This document shows positions 33,386-44,075 of a stretch of DNA of 64,000 bases, piece by piece; positions within the stretch are counted from its first letter, which is position 1; every line of letters starts with the position of its first letter. The notes below the pieces were generated by a model. The model saw nothing but the letters and a program-made list of their open reading frames with translations. It did not search any database and was not told the origin of the DNA. The translations under genes and the position numbers were made by a program. Origin of the DNA: Bufo bufo (taxonomy: Eukaryota; Chordata; Amphibia; Anura; Bufonidae); NCBI RefSeq assembly GCF_905171765.1, contig NC_053390.1, positions 139,843,468 to 139,907,467 on the forward strand, read 5' to 3'.

Positions 33386-33600
33386 CATTGTTGATGTGAA
33401 AAGGGTAGGGTAACAGTGGCATGTGGCAGCAATATTTTCAGCAGCAGTAGCAGCACAGCAGTAGACATGTGTGGCTGTGTAGGGGTGGCAGGAATAGTAG
33501 CGGCAGCAGTAGCAGCATAGACAAGGCAGTAGGATAAATGTGTATGCAGCTGTGTAGGAGTAATATTAGCAGTAGTGTCGGCTGGGTAGGGCTAATGGAT
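33386..33600 (+). repeat. CAG/TAG-rich imperfect repeat
   Basis: Interspersed AGCAGCAGTAGCAGCACAGC blocks and two copies of a longer TGTGTATGCAGCTGTGTAGG-like unit. It could be the degraded tandem array of another hAT, but I cannot show this. Confidence 0.5.
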
Positions 33601-33758
33601 ACATACCTTGTTAATTTTGACAGATAAACAACGCATGACAATGCTCTCTGCCATGCTGAAAACCTTCACTGAAATGACAATGTCATACAGGAGATACTTG
33701 CACAAGGCTTGGTTTGGCATGTTTGATCATGTTCCCACAGTATCATCGGCATCACCAG
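33601..33758 (+). other. Target sequence of the hAT MITE, left part
   Basis: A short open stretch of unknown identity that ends in the target duplication ATCACCAG (33,751-33,758). It continues at 34,710. Confidence 0.4.
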
Positions 33759-34701
33759 TAGTGATGAGCGGCATGGGTCATATTCGAATTCGCGATATTT
33801 CGCGAATATTTTGTAGAATATTCGTTGAATATTCGCAAATTCGAATATTCGTTATATTCTACGATTTTTTTTTACTCGAAAAATCGGCAAGGTAATAATC
33901 GTGTAATATGCGAATTTTCGTCATGCGAATTTTAGTAATGATAATTTTTATTGCGATTTTTTTCAACTTACAAGTTACAACCATTAGACAAAGAAGATTA
34001 TAGCACTATATTAGCTAAATTGCTCTATATTCGTTTTTTTTTCCAAATATTTGCTATATTGCTATACCTTTGTTTTTTCGAATATTCGTAATATTCTAAA
34101 ACAAGAATATATAGCAGTATAGTGAATATTCAAAAAAAAAAAAATTTGAGCAATTTAGCTAATATAGTGCTATAAGCTTTTTTTTTATAGTTGTAATTTT
34201 TTTCCAATCTGAACTTCAGATGAGAAAAAAATTACAACTATTAGACAAAGAAGATTATAGCACTATATCAGCTAAATTGCTCTAAATTCGTTTTTTTTCG
34301 AATATTCACTATATTGCTATATATTCTTGTTTTATAATATTACGAATATTCGAAAAAACTAAGTTATAGCAATATAGCAAATATTCGGAAAAAAAACGAA
34401 TACAGAGCAATTTAGCTAATATAGTGCTATAATCTTCTTTGTCTAATAGTTGTAAGTTGAAAAAAATCGCAATAAAAATTCGAAAATTCGCAAACAACAC
34501 TACTCCTAAAGTCAAATATACTGCAGCCTTCTCATTGGCCCACAAGCTAGAAGCAGGGAGGGATCATGTGTACTGATTAAAAAAAAAATCTAATATTCGA
34601 AATTACGAATATATATTACTATATTCAAAATATTCGCGAATTTTCGAAGTACCTATATTCGCGATAAAAATTCGAAATTCGAATATTCGTGATCAACACT
34701 A
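33759..34701. mobile_element. Non-autonomous hAT element, 943 bp, TSD ATCACCAG
   Basis: It is flanked by the identical 8-bp sequence ATCACCAG at 33,751-33,758 and 34,702-34,709, the hAT target-site length. Ends are TAGTGATGAGC on the left and ATCAACACTA on the right. The interior is extremely AT-rich and consists of GAATATTCG motifs and long inverted blocks (ATTTAGCTAATATAGTGCTA against TAGCACTATATTAGCTAAAT). There is no coding capacity. Confidence 0.92.
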
Positions 34702-35275
34702 ATCACCAGTTCCCATGCTGGTCACAATAGAAGCAGATCTTGCTCTTCTACTTCTTTTGGAGGATTTAGCTGTATCTTGCTCCCAGTGTTTACTGCTGCC
34801 GCAGGCACCTTTCTCTTACTCTGATATCTCCCTTCTTCTCAGCATCCTGATCTGGATGCCAGGTCCTGTCCAATACCAAATCATCATAACATTACTCACT
34901 CTGAGTCATTGTGGGTTACTTGGCCCCCCTCCAAATTCCTTGATCTGTAATTGTCCCAAGTGCCACTATCGCTACCACTGCCCCTACCAATGCCACTGCT
35001 ACTACTACTACAACCACATTGGGTCCCCTGCCTTCTCCTGAACCTCCTCCTCATAGCAATCTAAATGCTGAAGCTGACACTTCTCACACAACTCAACAAC
35101 ATGAAGATGAGCGAATCAAAAAAATTGATTCGATCTGAATTAATTTGTTATGAAGCACATTAAAAATCAGCTATACATCTATAAATCAATGTACATTACT
35201 GTGCATTGCAGAAACATGCATAGCTAGTTATCTATGGTAGTGAAACAGTTACTGTACTGTGTGTCAGTTTTACAG
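34702..35275 (+). other. Target sequence of the hAT MITE, right part; otherwise unrecognised
   Basis: Begins with the right copy of the 8-bp duplication. The open frame at 34,715-35,041 has no known domain. Ala/Thr/Pro-rich text in another frame could be a hAT N-terminal spacer, but the support is weak. Confidence 0.3.
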
Positions 35276-35279
35276 GCAG

Positions 35280-35720
35280 TTGACAGGTGTCACTCTTAGA
35301 ATCAGTTCATACTTCACTTATTTGGTCAGTTACATTGTCAAAACTGACCAAATAACTGAAGTGTGAACTCAGCCTTACAGGTCAATGTTAACGTCAGGTA
35401 TAAAGGATTTAACTGTGCAGAGGCCCAAGATTGTACTATTGAGTGAAAGAGCGCTCTCCTTTTACACCATCTGCTGATTCCACATAGATTTCTACAGAAC
35501 CTATTCTATTAAACTCAAGTGGGCCCATGACAGAGTGGAGAGGGTGTCAACAGTAAGTTTGTGTTGACGTCACTATTTATATTTCCATTTTTCTGATCCG
35601 TCACAAGAACAAGCTCAAAAAAGCGGATCCTGTCTTTTGAGCATCCACCTTCACACAGTCAGCATTTGGTCAGTAATCGATCAGTATTGCTAAGGCAAAA
35701 AAAACTGTAGTGGATCCAAA
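35280..35720 (+). mobile_element. MITE related to 23,090-23,480
   Basis: A perfect-looking hairpin, TTTGGTCAGTTACATTGTCA with its inverse TGACCAAATAACTGAAGTGT, lies at 35,315-35,370. It is followed by TCCACATAGATTTCTACAG and a GGATCC-containing region shared in reverse with the earlier copy. Confidence 0.55.
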
Positions 35721-36021
35721 ACAGAGATGACATGTGATTGGAATATTTGCATGTCTTCTGTGTTTTGTACCCAGTCCTGCTTTTGGCTTACAAATCATGG
35801 TGCCACTCCCTCACGTGTCCCTGACCTCTCTCAACATGTGCTCCCAAATATGCTCCCATCACTCCTCCAAGTCTGTGCTGGCCTATAACTTCTGACTATC
35901 CCCACAAAGGTCATCGCCAATGAAAGGCGGAGCAGAGCCGGCGGCCAACATTACTTGGCTAACAGACAGAGCAGCAAAAGCAAGGGGCAGGTTCAGGACA
36001 AGTTGAGTGCATAGAAACAGT
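35721..36021. other. Non-coding or degraded hAT interior
   Basis: Lies downstream, in the reading sense, of the reversed hAT N-terminus. No motif allows identification. Confidence 0.3.
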
Positions 36022-36315
36022 TCATGGGCCATGACAACTAAGCGTGGTGTCAGAGGAACCCTTCAATTGTTGGCTGTGTGTATCTGCTATAACTTGAGAT
36101 GATTGTGAAGAGCAAGTTAACCATTGTAGTACAGCTGGATTGTTGATCAAAACATGACTGTTGGATGACAGTGGCAGCTCTGACCTGTTGCTGCGCCTTC
36201 TACTACCAGCCCTCCCCTTTCTGCTGCTACTTGTGCCATCTAAAGCATTATTTTTGACGCTGCTCGTTCCATTGGAGGGCTCAGGCAACTGTCTGTTGGC
36301 AGTAGTGTATAACAA
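36022..36315 (-). pseudogene. hAT transposase N-terminal fragment, reversed
   Basis: A minus-strand frame of 97 codons, rich in Ser and Arg, that ends KGSSDTTLSCHGP. This matches GSSDTTLSWHGP in the hAT N-terminal frame at 8592. It therefore belongs to the same or a related BED-hAT family, cut off before the zinc finger. It starts immediately next to a 102-bp array, which lies upstream in its own orientation. Confidence 0.65.
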
Positions 36316-36750
36316 CTGTATCGGTAACAGAAGGCATTTGCTATAATAAATTTATTTCCACTGCACACATGTACAGGGTGAAATATTTAACCGCGGCCTA
36401 ATCATGATGCTATGTAATGCAACAGCTAACAGAAAACATTCCCCATAATCAATTTAGTTCCACTGCACACTTGTACAGGGTGAAATATTTAACTGTGGCC
36501 TAATACTGACAATATGTAATGCAACAGCTAAAAGAAGGCATTCACTATAATCAATTTAGTTCTACTGCACAGATGTACAGGGCGAAATATTTAACCATGG
36601 CCTAATACTGATGCAATTTAATGCAACAGCTAACAGAAGGCATTCACTATAATCAATTTACTTCTACTACACACATGTACAGGGCAAAATATTTAACCAT
36701 GGCCTAATACTAACGCTATGTAATGCCACAGCTAACAGAAGGCATCTCTC
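36316..36750 (-). repeat. 102-bp tandem array upstream of the reversed hAT fragment
   Basis: Repeats of ACAGGGTGAAATATTTAAC with GCAACAGCTAACAGAAGGCA start at 36,373, 36,475, 36,577 and 36,679, exactly 102 bp apart. There are four full copies plus partial flanks. Confidence 0.92.
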
Positions 36751-37056
36751 CTTCTAAATCCTGGTATGTCTTGTCTGAACTATTAATGTCTCTTTCCCTG
36801 CTGGATTTATTGAGTATTTGTTTACATTGACTATTTCACCCCTGTATCTGGTCCTCCTTGATTAGGCCAAATGTCCCCCCTCCCCTCTTGGTCACACCTG
36901 ATTGAACACTGAGTGGTTTAAATCTAAGGTCCTAGGTCTTTTCAGACCTTGGTCTTTCCAAATGCCACATCTCTCAAGTGCAACTCTTAAGTGCACAGAC
37001 TGAATTATACCAGAATTGGACCAGAAGGGGACCACAGGTAATTACAGACATAGTTA
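36751..37056 (+). other. Probable 5' UTR of the following LINE
   Basis: A CT-rich, non-repetitive segment between the array and the LINE coding region. No separate feature is seen. Confidence 0.35.
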
Positions 37057-38345
37057 ATGCAAACAATGTTTCAATTTTTCATCTTACTGTTCCCACTTGT
37101 CAACAACCTCCAGAAATACCCCCACGTTCATTCACCCAGCAAGGAACTATTCATCTCTCCCTCCATCTTACCTTCTCATCTGACAGCTTGCACAAACCTG
37201 CTTGGCCACATAAAACACTTCCTTCCCAAACACACACAGATACCTCCTGCCCTCTCCTATTCTCACCTATTAACACTTTCTCTGCTTCTCCTTACTGCTG
37301 GTGATATCTATCCAAATCCAGGCCCCCCTCAGCAAATCCCCACTATCACCTCTACGTCCCAATACAAATCTCTTTCTACAAATTTCTGTAACCCCTTAAA
37401 CCTAATAACCATTCCTGTGACCCTGCTCCTTTGGTTCCTCTTGCAGGAGCATTATGGAACGCACGCTCTGTCTGTAACAAACTGTCGTACATTCATGAAC
37501 TTTTCATCTCTCAAAACCTTTCCTTTCTGGGTCTCACAGAAACATGGCTGACATCCTCTTACACCTCCTCCCCTGCTGCACTCTCATATAGTGGATTTCA
37601 ATTCACTCACACACCCCGCCCCAGCTGAAAACATGGTGGAGGAGTTGGTCTTCTCCTATCAGACACCTGCTCATACAGCCCAACTCCACTGCCTCCCTCC
37701 ATTACGCTCACCTCATTTGAAGTACACTCTGTTCGCATCTACTCTCCCTCCAACCTAATTTACCGCCCCCCAGGCCCAGCCACCATCTTTCTTGACCACT
37801 TTAACACCTGGCTACTACACTTTCTTTCTGCCAACATCCCCACTATCATCATGGGTGACTTCAACATCCCTATTGACACCTTCCACTCAGCCGCCTCTAA
37901 ACTCCTCCTTCGGCCTATCACAGTGGTCTTCAGTTCCCACCCACAGAGATGGTCACACTTTGGATCTTATCTTTAGCCGCCTCTGCTCCCTATCTATAAC
38001 CTTTCTAATTCGCCTCTCCCCCTATCCGACCACAACCTACTCCCCTTATCTTCATTGGTCTCTTCTGCTGCTCCCCCGGTCCACACACTAGCACACCCCC
38101 GCAGGAACCTTAAACATCTAGACTTTTGCTTGCTTTCTGACTCTCTTCTCCCACTCTCTGCCATCTGTTCCCTCCAAGACCCAGATGCTGCTACCACCCT
38201 ATATAACACTATAATAAGTACAGCTCTGGACACTGTTGCCCCCCTCACATACAACAAAACACGAAAAATTAACAGACAACCCTGGCACACCAACCTGACC
38301 AAAAAACTCAGACAAGCTTCCAGGGCTGCTGAGTGGCGATGTGTA
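37057..38345 (+). pseudogene. L2-like LINE, 5' part of ORF2 with endonuclease domain
   Basis: The start of a non-LTR retrotransposon ORF2, whose AP-type endonuclease would nick the target. Visible in shifting frames are LLTAGDIYPNPGPP, GALWNARSVCNKL, LSFLGLTETWL, IYRPPGPATIFLD, PTIIMGDFNIPID and THRDGHTLDLIFSRL. In order these are the catalytic endonuclease blocks (N, E, D/N and the TxxxxxLD/H region) in the L2/CR1 arrangement. At least three frameshifts and one stop are needed. It ends at about QASRAAEWRC, before any reverse transcriptase motif, so the 3' two thirds are missing. This is unusual because LINE copies normally lose their 5' end. Confidence 0.82.
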
Positions 38346-38780
38346 TAATATGCATACCACAAAGCTGTGTGCATGTGTATTTGTATAATGTCATGATCAT
38401 AGAGTAATAAAAAAATTATGACATACCAGAACAAGCATGGCAAAACACTACAGAGCAATGACAGGAAACAAATTTACTTGGATACATACATTTAATGAAG
38501 TGACCACATGCGCCATTGCTGTTTGTTTCAATGGTCTGCAGATGTTTCTATGGTCACACACACTAAGGTTAATAGGAGCTAACCAAAATGATTAAACTCT
38601 ATGCTAGACCCCAAAGTTAGTGACCTTGACCCCTCCACTTCATTGAACCATCAGGGAATGTTTATTAAATAGAAATATTTTTTTCTAATTTCTTTGTTGT
38701 CTAACACTTGGGTAGGCAGGTATGGGAAAAATACTGCAAAGTAAGATTGCTTTATCAATTATCAATTACAGTTTAGCAAA
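38346..38780. other. Non-coding, nothing recognised
   Basis: AT-rich text. The minus-strand frame overlapping 37,994-38,458 is the complement of the LINE. Confidence 0.35.
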
Positions 38781-38930
38781 ATACAAAGTGAAAGAACAAA
38801 AAAGAAATCTAAATCCAGTCAATATTTGGTGTGACCACCCTTTGCCTTTAAAACAGCATCAATTCTTCTTTTTCCACTTTTAGACAGTACTGTTGATAGT
38901 TCTAATAAATTTATTTTGCACCATTAAATT
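38781..38930 (+). mobile_element. Tc1-like terminal fragment (tentative)
   Basis: AATCCAGTCAATATTTGGTG followed by TGACCACCCTTTGCC resembles the subterminal region of vertebrate Tc1-like elements, in which a comparable GGTGTTGGACCCCC text follows the terminal repeat (compare 45,690). No end is found. Confidence 0.4.
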
Positions 38931-39138
38931 TTTTGTAATCACCAAACAAATTACACTTTTCTGTTATTCTTTAACCACTTGGCACTCAATAAGGCATGGT
39001 GTTTCATGTGATGTAAATAAACACAGCACGTGGGATTACTGCACAGGAGCCATGTTGGTAACATAACATAAAAAGACAGGAGCAACTGCCACAAACGGAA
39101 AACAGGAAACAGGAAGTGGTGCACCAACATAACATCCA
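38931..39138 (+). repeat. Gypsy-like leader fragment, first copy
   Basis: 39,030-39,138 (109 bp, starting GTGGGATTACTGCACAGGAG) is a direct repeat of 40,140-40,248 with very few differences. Its upstream flank differs: GTAAATAAACACAGCAC stands here, and its reverse complement stands upstream of the other copy. The LINE 3' end begins directly after it. Confidence 0.75.
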
Positions 39139-39530
39139 AGAAAGACGAGACAGAGGGGATATGATAGAAACTTTTAAATACATAAAGGGAATCAACAAGG
39201 TGAAAGAGGATAGAATATTTAAAAGAAGAAAAACTGCTACAAGAGGACATAGTTTTAAATTAGAGGGGCAAAGGTTTAAAAGTAATATCAGGAAGTATTA
39301 TTTTACTGAGAGAGTAGTGGATGCATGGAATAGCCTTCCTGCAGAAGTGGTAGCTGCAAATACAGTGAAGGAGTTTAAGCATGCATGGGATAGGCATAAG
39401 GCCATCCTTCATATAAGATAGGGCCAGGGGCTATCCATAGTATTCAGTATATTGGGCAGACTAGATGGGCCAAATGGTTCTTATCTGCCGACACATTCTA
39501 TGTTTCTATGTTTCTATGTTTCCCCTTTTT
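39139..39530 (+). pseudogene. CR1-like LINE, last 90 codons and 3' tail
   Basis: The open frame reads RRDRGDMIETFKYIKGINKV, then RKYYFTERVVDAWNSLPAEV and KEFKHAWDRHKAI, the conserved C-terminus of CR1-type ORF2. After the stop at 39,421 the 3' UTR contains GGCAGACTAGATGGGCCAAA and ends in an (ATGTTTCT)n repeat at 39,500-39,520. This is a second LINE family, distinct from the one at 0.3-2.5 kb, and it is 5'-truncated. Confidence 0.85.
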
Positions 39531-39593
39531 TTTTGTGTTTATAAATGAACATTGTAAGTTTTGAAGAGAGATAATAATAGCGCATTTTATACT

Positions 39594-40085
39594 CTATAGG
39601 TTAAGTCTCATAGGTGGTTTTGAACATCTGCCACTACGGGTGACGACTGGTCCTTGTAGTCTATTGGCCCTCTCGGTAGTTACTGGGCTCTTATCACCTC
39701 CTACTGGCATGTCCTGCGCGTGGCTGCTGGTAGATGTACTAGCTTGCTCAGGATTGCCAGTACCATTGGTCTGTGGCCCCACCTCTGTACATTCCTCACA
39801 GTCAATGGGCACACGTGTCCCTGTTATACCAAGCGAGACTGGCTTATCAATGAGATATTGTGACATAGGTTTTTCTGCCACTCGTAAATCCACACGATTG
39901 CGATGAAAGAGAGTTCTGTCAACTACCACTAGATACGAGCGTGGTGCAACTTTTTTCAAATAAGTACCCATTCACCAACGACCTGTTCGTTCCCCAGGTA
40001 AGGGTTTCATACGGATTTGTTCTCCAGTAATCAACTCTGGCAGATCCCTGGCCGATGTATCATATTGAGCTTTCTGTAACACCTT
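39594..40085 (-). pseudogene. Gypsy-type integrase C-terminus
   Basis: The minus-strand text QKAQYDTSARDLPELITGEQ, then MGTYLKKVAPRSYLVVVDRT, HRNRVDLRVAEKP, and finally VTRSGRCSKPPMRLNL corresponds to the end of a Ty3/Gypsy polyprotein: the end of the integrase catalytic core, the GPY/F-like C-terminal domain and the RSGR tail. One stop codon (TGA near 39,972) interrupts it. An A-rich, polypurine-tract-like stretch on the minus strand (AAAAAAAAAGGGGAAA) lies at 39,519-39,534, close to the LINE tail. Reverse transcriptase and RNase H are absent. Confidence 0.75.
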
Positions 40086-40250
40086 GTACCACACAAGGTT
40101 CCCGCGTGCTGTGTTTATTTACAACACATGGTGTCAGAAGTGGGATTACTGCAAAGGAGCCATGTTGGTAACATAACATAAAAAGACAGGAGCAACTGCC
40201 ACAAACGTAAAACAGGAAACAGGAAGTGGTGCACCAACATAACATCCATA
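40086..40250 (+). mobile_element. Gypsy-like LTR end and leader, second copy
   Basis: GTGCTGTGTTTATTTACAACA followed by TGGTGTCAGAAGTGGGATTA looks like an LTR end followed by a Gypsy-type primer-binding site and leader. 40,140-40,248 repeats 39,030-39,138. It is opposite in orientation to the neighbouring integrase fragment, so the locus is rearranged. Confidence 0.6.
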
Positions 40251-40755
40251 ACACATGGCTATACAGGCAGCCTGTCAGAATCACATTAGACTGCAATAGT
40301 ATTCTATTTCAATCTATGGTACAAATGATCAGAAGGAAGTAAAAATGACAATAAAAAAAAAATTCACTAAAATATTTTAAAAATGTTATCACGCCTTTTA
40401 CCAATTTTGCATATAAAAATAAACACAATAGGCATCACTGTGTCCAAAAGTGTCTGACCTATTAAAATAATTTTCCATCACGGTGAAAGTCATAATAGAA
40501 AAATAAATAAAATAAAATGCTCAATTTGATATTTTTTTGTCACTTTGGCCCTCCAAAAAGTTGAAGTAATCAAAAATAAGTATGCAAAAACATTTAAAAA
40601 AAAGCTATGGGTGTCTGAATATGGTAATGGAAAGAACATTTTAATTAATACATTATATAAATTTGAGAGATTTCTCTGTAGATACCAGCATACTATGAAT
40701 GGGAAGAATACTATTGAGAATTTTAGTTTAAAAAAAATCCTTCCATTGACTATAG
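40251..40755. mobile_element. Degraded MITE related to 60,217-61,437
   Basis: AATAGGCATCACTGTGTCC, TTTTTTGTCACTTTGGCC and AGCTATGGGTGTCTGAATAT are diverged versions of text at 60,770-61,050 (ATGGGCATCGCCGCGTGC, TTTTTTGTCACTTCAAC, GGGGTCAGAATATGG). No ends are found. Confidence 0.5.
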
Positions 40756-40756
40756 G

Positions 40757-40822
40757 TAAGTCTGTGGCATAACTGGTAATGTGCCTGTCTACCATACAGC
40801 AGATTCTTGGTTCAAGACTCCA
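40757..40822 (+). tRNA. tRNA-like sequence (SINE head or tRNA pseudogene)
   Basis: GTGGCATAACTGGTAATGTG fits a polymerase III A box, and GGTTCAAGACTCC, about 35 bp later, resembles a B box (GGTTCGANTCC) with an extra base. It lacks a full cloverleaf, so it is a tRNA-derived relic at best. Confidence 0.4.
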
Positions 40823-41011
40823 TAGTAAAGAGCAGGGACTCTTTAGAGCTGCCTCAGGGAGGGAGATGGGTTGAACATGACTCTATATAGAGAAGAGCAG
40901 GGATTCCTTACAGAGTCTCAGCCAGACCCCCAACCCTGTGGCCCTATAGCAGCTGTGTGGTCTACCTCCATTGATGGTACGCCACTGTGGTCAAACCTGT
41001 TTACCCTCATC

Positions 41012-41548
41012 TTAAAGGGAATGTGTCACCTATAATTTTTCGTATATATATATATATATAGTCTGTTTCTATTTTCTGATTGTAGATTTGTTTATTCTAT
41101 TACCTGAACATGATTATAATGGCAGCCATCTTGCCTTAGCTATTAACAATATTTAGAGAGCTTTACAGCAGCCACCATGGGACATAGAAACAATAGACTG
41201 GAGACTTCTATTGGAGAGTTTTCTAGACATACTCTGTGATCTCTGCAGAGGTCATTGTACATTGAAGGAAAATATAAGATTTGACAATCACCAACTGTGA
41301 ATTATGGATCCTTTGTTATTAATATAAAGGTGATATCTGTTATTTCAATCCTGCCTATGATGATAATGAGACGACTGCTTAAAAGTGATCTTTATAGAAC
41401 AGGAAGTGTCAAATATCATTAGGCTTGTTAGACAAAGCAAAAACTGCAAGAAAATCAAACATATCCACCAACAATTCTTTTAATATATATTTACCATAAA
41501 AACTTGATTTAAACAATAGATTAATTTATCATATCACAGTCCCTTTAA
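41012..41548. mobile_element. TTAAAGGGA MITE (T2/Kolobok-like) with TTAA at both ends
   Basis: TTAAAGGGAATGTGTCACC on the left and CACAGTCCCTTTAA on the right give TTAA duplications and AGGGA/TCCCT terminal repeats. The interior has (TA)n at 41,043-41,062 and no reading frame. TTAAAGGRR is the known terminal signature of the T2 family. Confidence 0.78.
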
Positions 41549-42240
41549 GGCAGTGGTGTAACTAGAAATGACTGGGCCCCACAGTGAATTTTTGAATTGG
41601 CCCCCCACCAGAGCAACTTCTTTGTAACCCCCACTCCTGTGGCTAGTCAAGATCGCTCTCTCTTAGATGATGCCCAGCAGTCACTCCATCCGTTTCCTGT
41701 AGTGTCTCTGTATATAATGTCATTTTAAAATACTGTTGAGGGTCCCAGACAATAAAATATTTTAGTACTCATCCTGGGTGGGCCCCTTCTGAGTTCAGGC
41801 CCCAAAGCAGCAGCTTCCACCACTTCCAAAGATGTATATTGAGATATCATACCCATCTGAATGACTGGGTGGGTGACCATGTCCATAAAAGATGACACTT
41901 TTACCACAGTCCTGAAGCACAATCTACCGCCCTAACAAGTAAACTACTGTGCAGGTTATAAAAAGAGATACATTCGTGAGCACAAGCAAAGTTTTACTAT
42001 ATAGACAGGGACACACTTTACTTTTTGGATGAACCTAGAAAATATCGCTTTTGAAAAGCATGTACAAATACTAAATGAGATCCAAATCCAACTCTTCATG
42101 CTACATAATCTATTTATATAGCCGCCATTTTCATCAGCGCCTAAGGAAATCCCGAAACTATCTATTCTCAGAGATTGCTGATGTCTCAACTATTTAGGGA
42201 ACCTCAGGTCTCATACTCATTGAAGAGCTATCATCTTGAT
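41549..42240. other. Non-coding; GGCCCC-type repeat remnant
   Basis: 41,553-41,830 (GTGGTGTAACTAGAAATGAC, GGGCCCCACAG) has the look of a common interspersed repeat, with a partial second instance near 40,975. The remainder is unrecognised. Confidence 0.35.
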
Positions 42241-43390
42241 CGGAGCTCCAAAACCCCCTAGGCTTTTAGTGAGTTAAATGCCACTGAGCGATGTATCTGA
42301 GCTGTTCAAAAGGAGACAGATGTTTGTGTTTTGTAGTGAATGAGAACAAATATTGTCACAGATTTTACTTTAATAAGCATCCATTGTAATTGCAAAATCT
42401 CAGTTTTTTGTTCTCTTTCTCTCTTTACAAGAAAACCTACTTTTAACTCCAGATGAATGCAAGCAAGTACTGTATCTTGCATTGTTAACCTTTACATTTT
42501 ATATCCAGATTCAGGCAGGCAATCTGCTTTTTATTAGTTGATTATTGATATCCTAAAATACATAAAATAACACAATTGGATAGGTTTAAATAGCCTTTTA
42601 GGCTTTACAATCAGTGCAACTTATTAGCCATATGGCTGAAAAACCCTACTTTTTTTTTGTTCATGATCATCAAAGGGATGAAAACTTAGCATCTTGTGTG
42701 AAAGAGGAAGGGTTAAGATAATATTTTCCTCTACTTATAACCCACGGGGGGATTCTCAATAAAAACATGAAAGTCAAATAGGTTACATCATTATTATAAT
42801 ATTACCTTTCTTCTTAATCTGAGCTCTCTGCCTGTCAACAGCAATGCACAAGATGAGGATACCAGTAACAGCACTAATTACCTTGTAGAATGTGCTCTGA
42901 AAACCAATAATGCCATAAACCTAAAATAGCCTTTTTTATCACAGTATTTTTCCAGCCTAAGGAGTATAATAAGAGCCAGGGCCTTATTATGACCCTTTCT
43001 AATTGACGGTGAAAAGTAAGCTTGAAAAAATGTAACGGTAATAATCATGAGTGCTTTCTGCATAAAACAATCCATGAGCCGAGGTCAGGGTTCAGGCACT
43101 CAAGGGCATACCTGTGTCACACACACTCCACTCACACACAAAAGAAATTAACTGATTCTTGAAGGTGCTTTATGGAGGTTAAATATTTTGAATGCCCATA
43201 GACTGCTCATTTCTTGAAAAAAGTACTTCAGATGTCAAATAACAATATTAATCTATTTTTACAGTACTTACCTGCACAATAATTTTCTATATCATTTAGA
43301 AGTTTTAAAAATTTCAGTGTTGAAAAAGAAAGTAATAGGAGATTTCTGCTGTGAAGTATAGCAGTGAACATTATAATCTACAATTAACTA
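42241..43390. other. Candidate conserved non-coding block, low copy
   Basis: Complex sequence without transposon ends, rich in ATTA/TAAT and CAAT sites, especially 42,430-42,640 and 42,860-43,080. It is one of three such blocks in the window. No coding frame is convincing. Confidence 0.35.
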
Positions 43391-43401
43391 TATATATATA
43401 T

Positions 43402-43892
43402 TGTGAGACAGTGACAGATCTCACACAGGTTAGAGACAAGGAAGGGGTGGATAGTGCGGCCCACACCCCTATTCCACCACAGGTGAGACCAGCTGGAGGT
43501 TCTCAGGCGGGCATAAAGCACCTCCCAGGGTGTCAGTAAGGGGGGAGTGTGCAAACAGAGGCCTGGTGAGGCTCTGTGAGTGTGGTCTCAGCTGGGCAAG
43601 GCTGAGAGACCACGAGGCTGGGAGATATTCTGACCGTGCTGCAGCCTGAGGATTGATGGAGTATTGGGCTGAGAAAGCCGCACCTGAAACAGTGTGTGAA
43701 CTGTGATGTATACTGTAGGTGAGTCAGAGAGAACCGTCTTATGTTTTAGTTAGTGCCCAGACGGGCAGGATTTTATTTTGTTCTATTTATGTTTGTGCTT
43801 TTGCCACAATAAAGCACAGTTTGGCCCCTAAATTCTGGTGTCCGTGAAGAAGTGTGTGGTTGCAACCCCCGAAAAAGAGCTAACCCCCCACA
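43402..43892 (+). mobile_element. Solo LTR, 491 bp, in a TA microsatellite
   Basis: TGTGAGACAGTGACAGATCT to AGCTAACCCCCCACA, the same LTR as 21,285-21,775 but on the plus strand. TATATATA lies on both sides, so the duplication merges into the microsatellite. It presumably arose by LTR-LTR recombination. Confidence 0.9.
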
Positions 43893-44075
43893 ATATATAT
43901 ATATATATATTGTGGGGTTTCGCTCTAGTAGATAGGGTAAGCGGGCACAGTACAGAGGCAAAATACAAGTTCTTAACTCAAAACATCAGTGTTTATTCAC
44001 ACTTGAGGCAATTGCACAAAACAGCATGTAACTTTGCAGTCTTGGTGTTAATTCACATACAATGGAAAGTTCATA

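Noticed and set aside
37994..38458. 154-codon minus-strand frame
   Set aside because: Antisense to the L2-like endonuclease region, without recognisable protein features.
40757..40822. Functional tRNA gene
   Set aside because: A and B boxes are approximate and no full cloverleaf or anticodon loop can be drawn; kept only as a tRNA-like relic.
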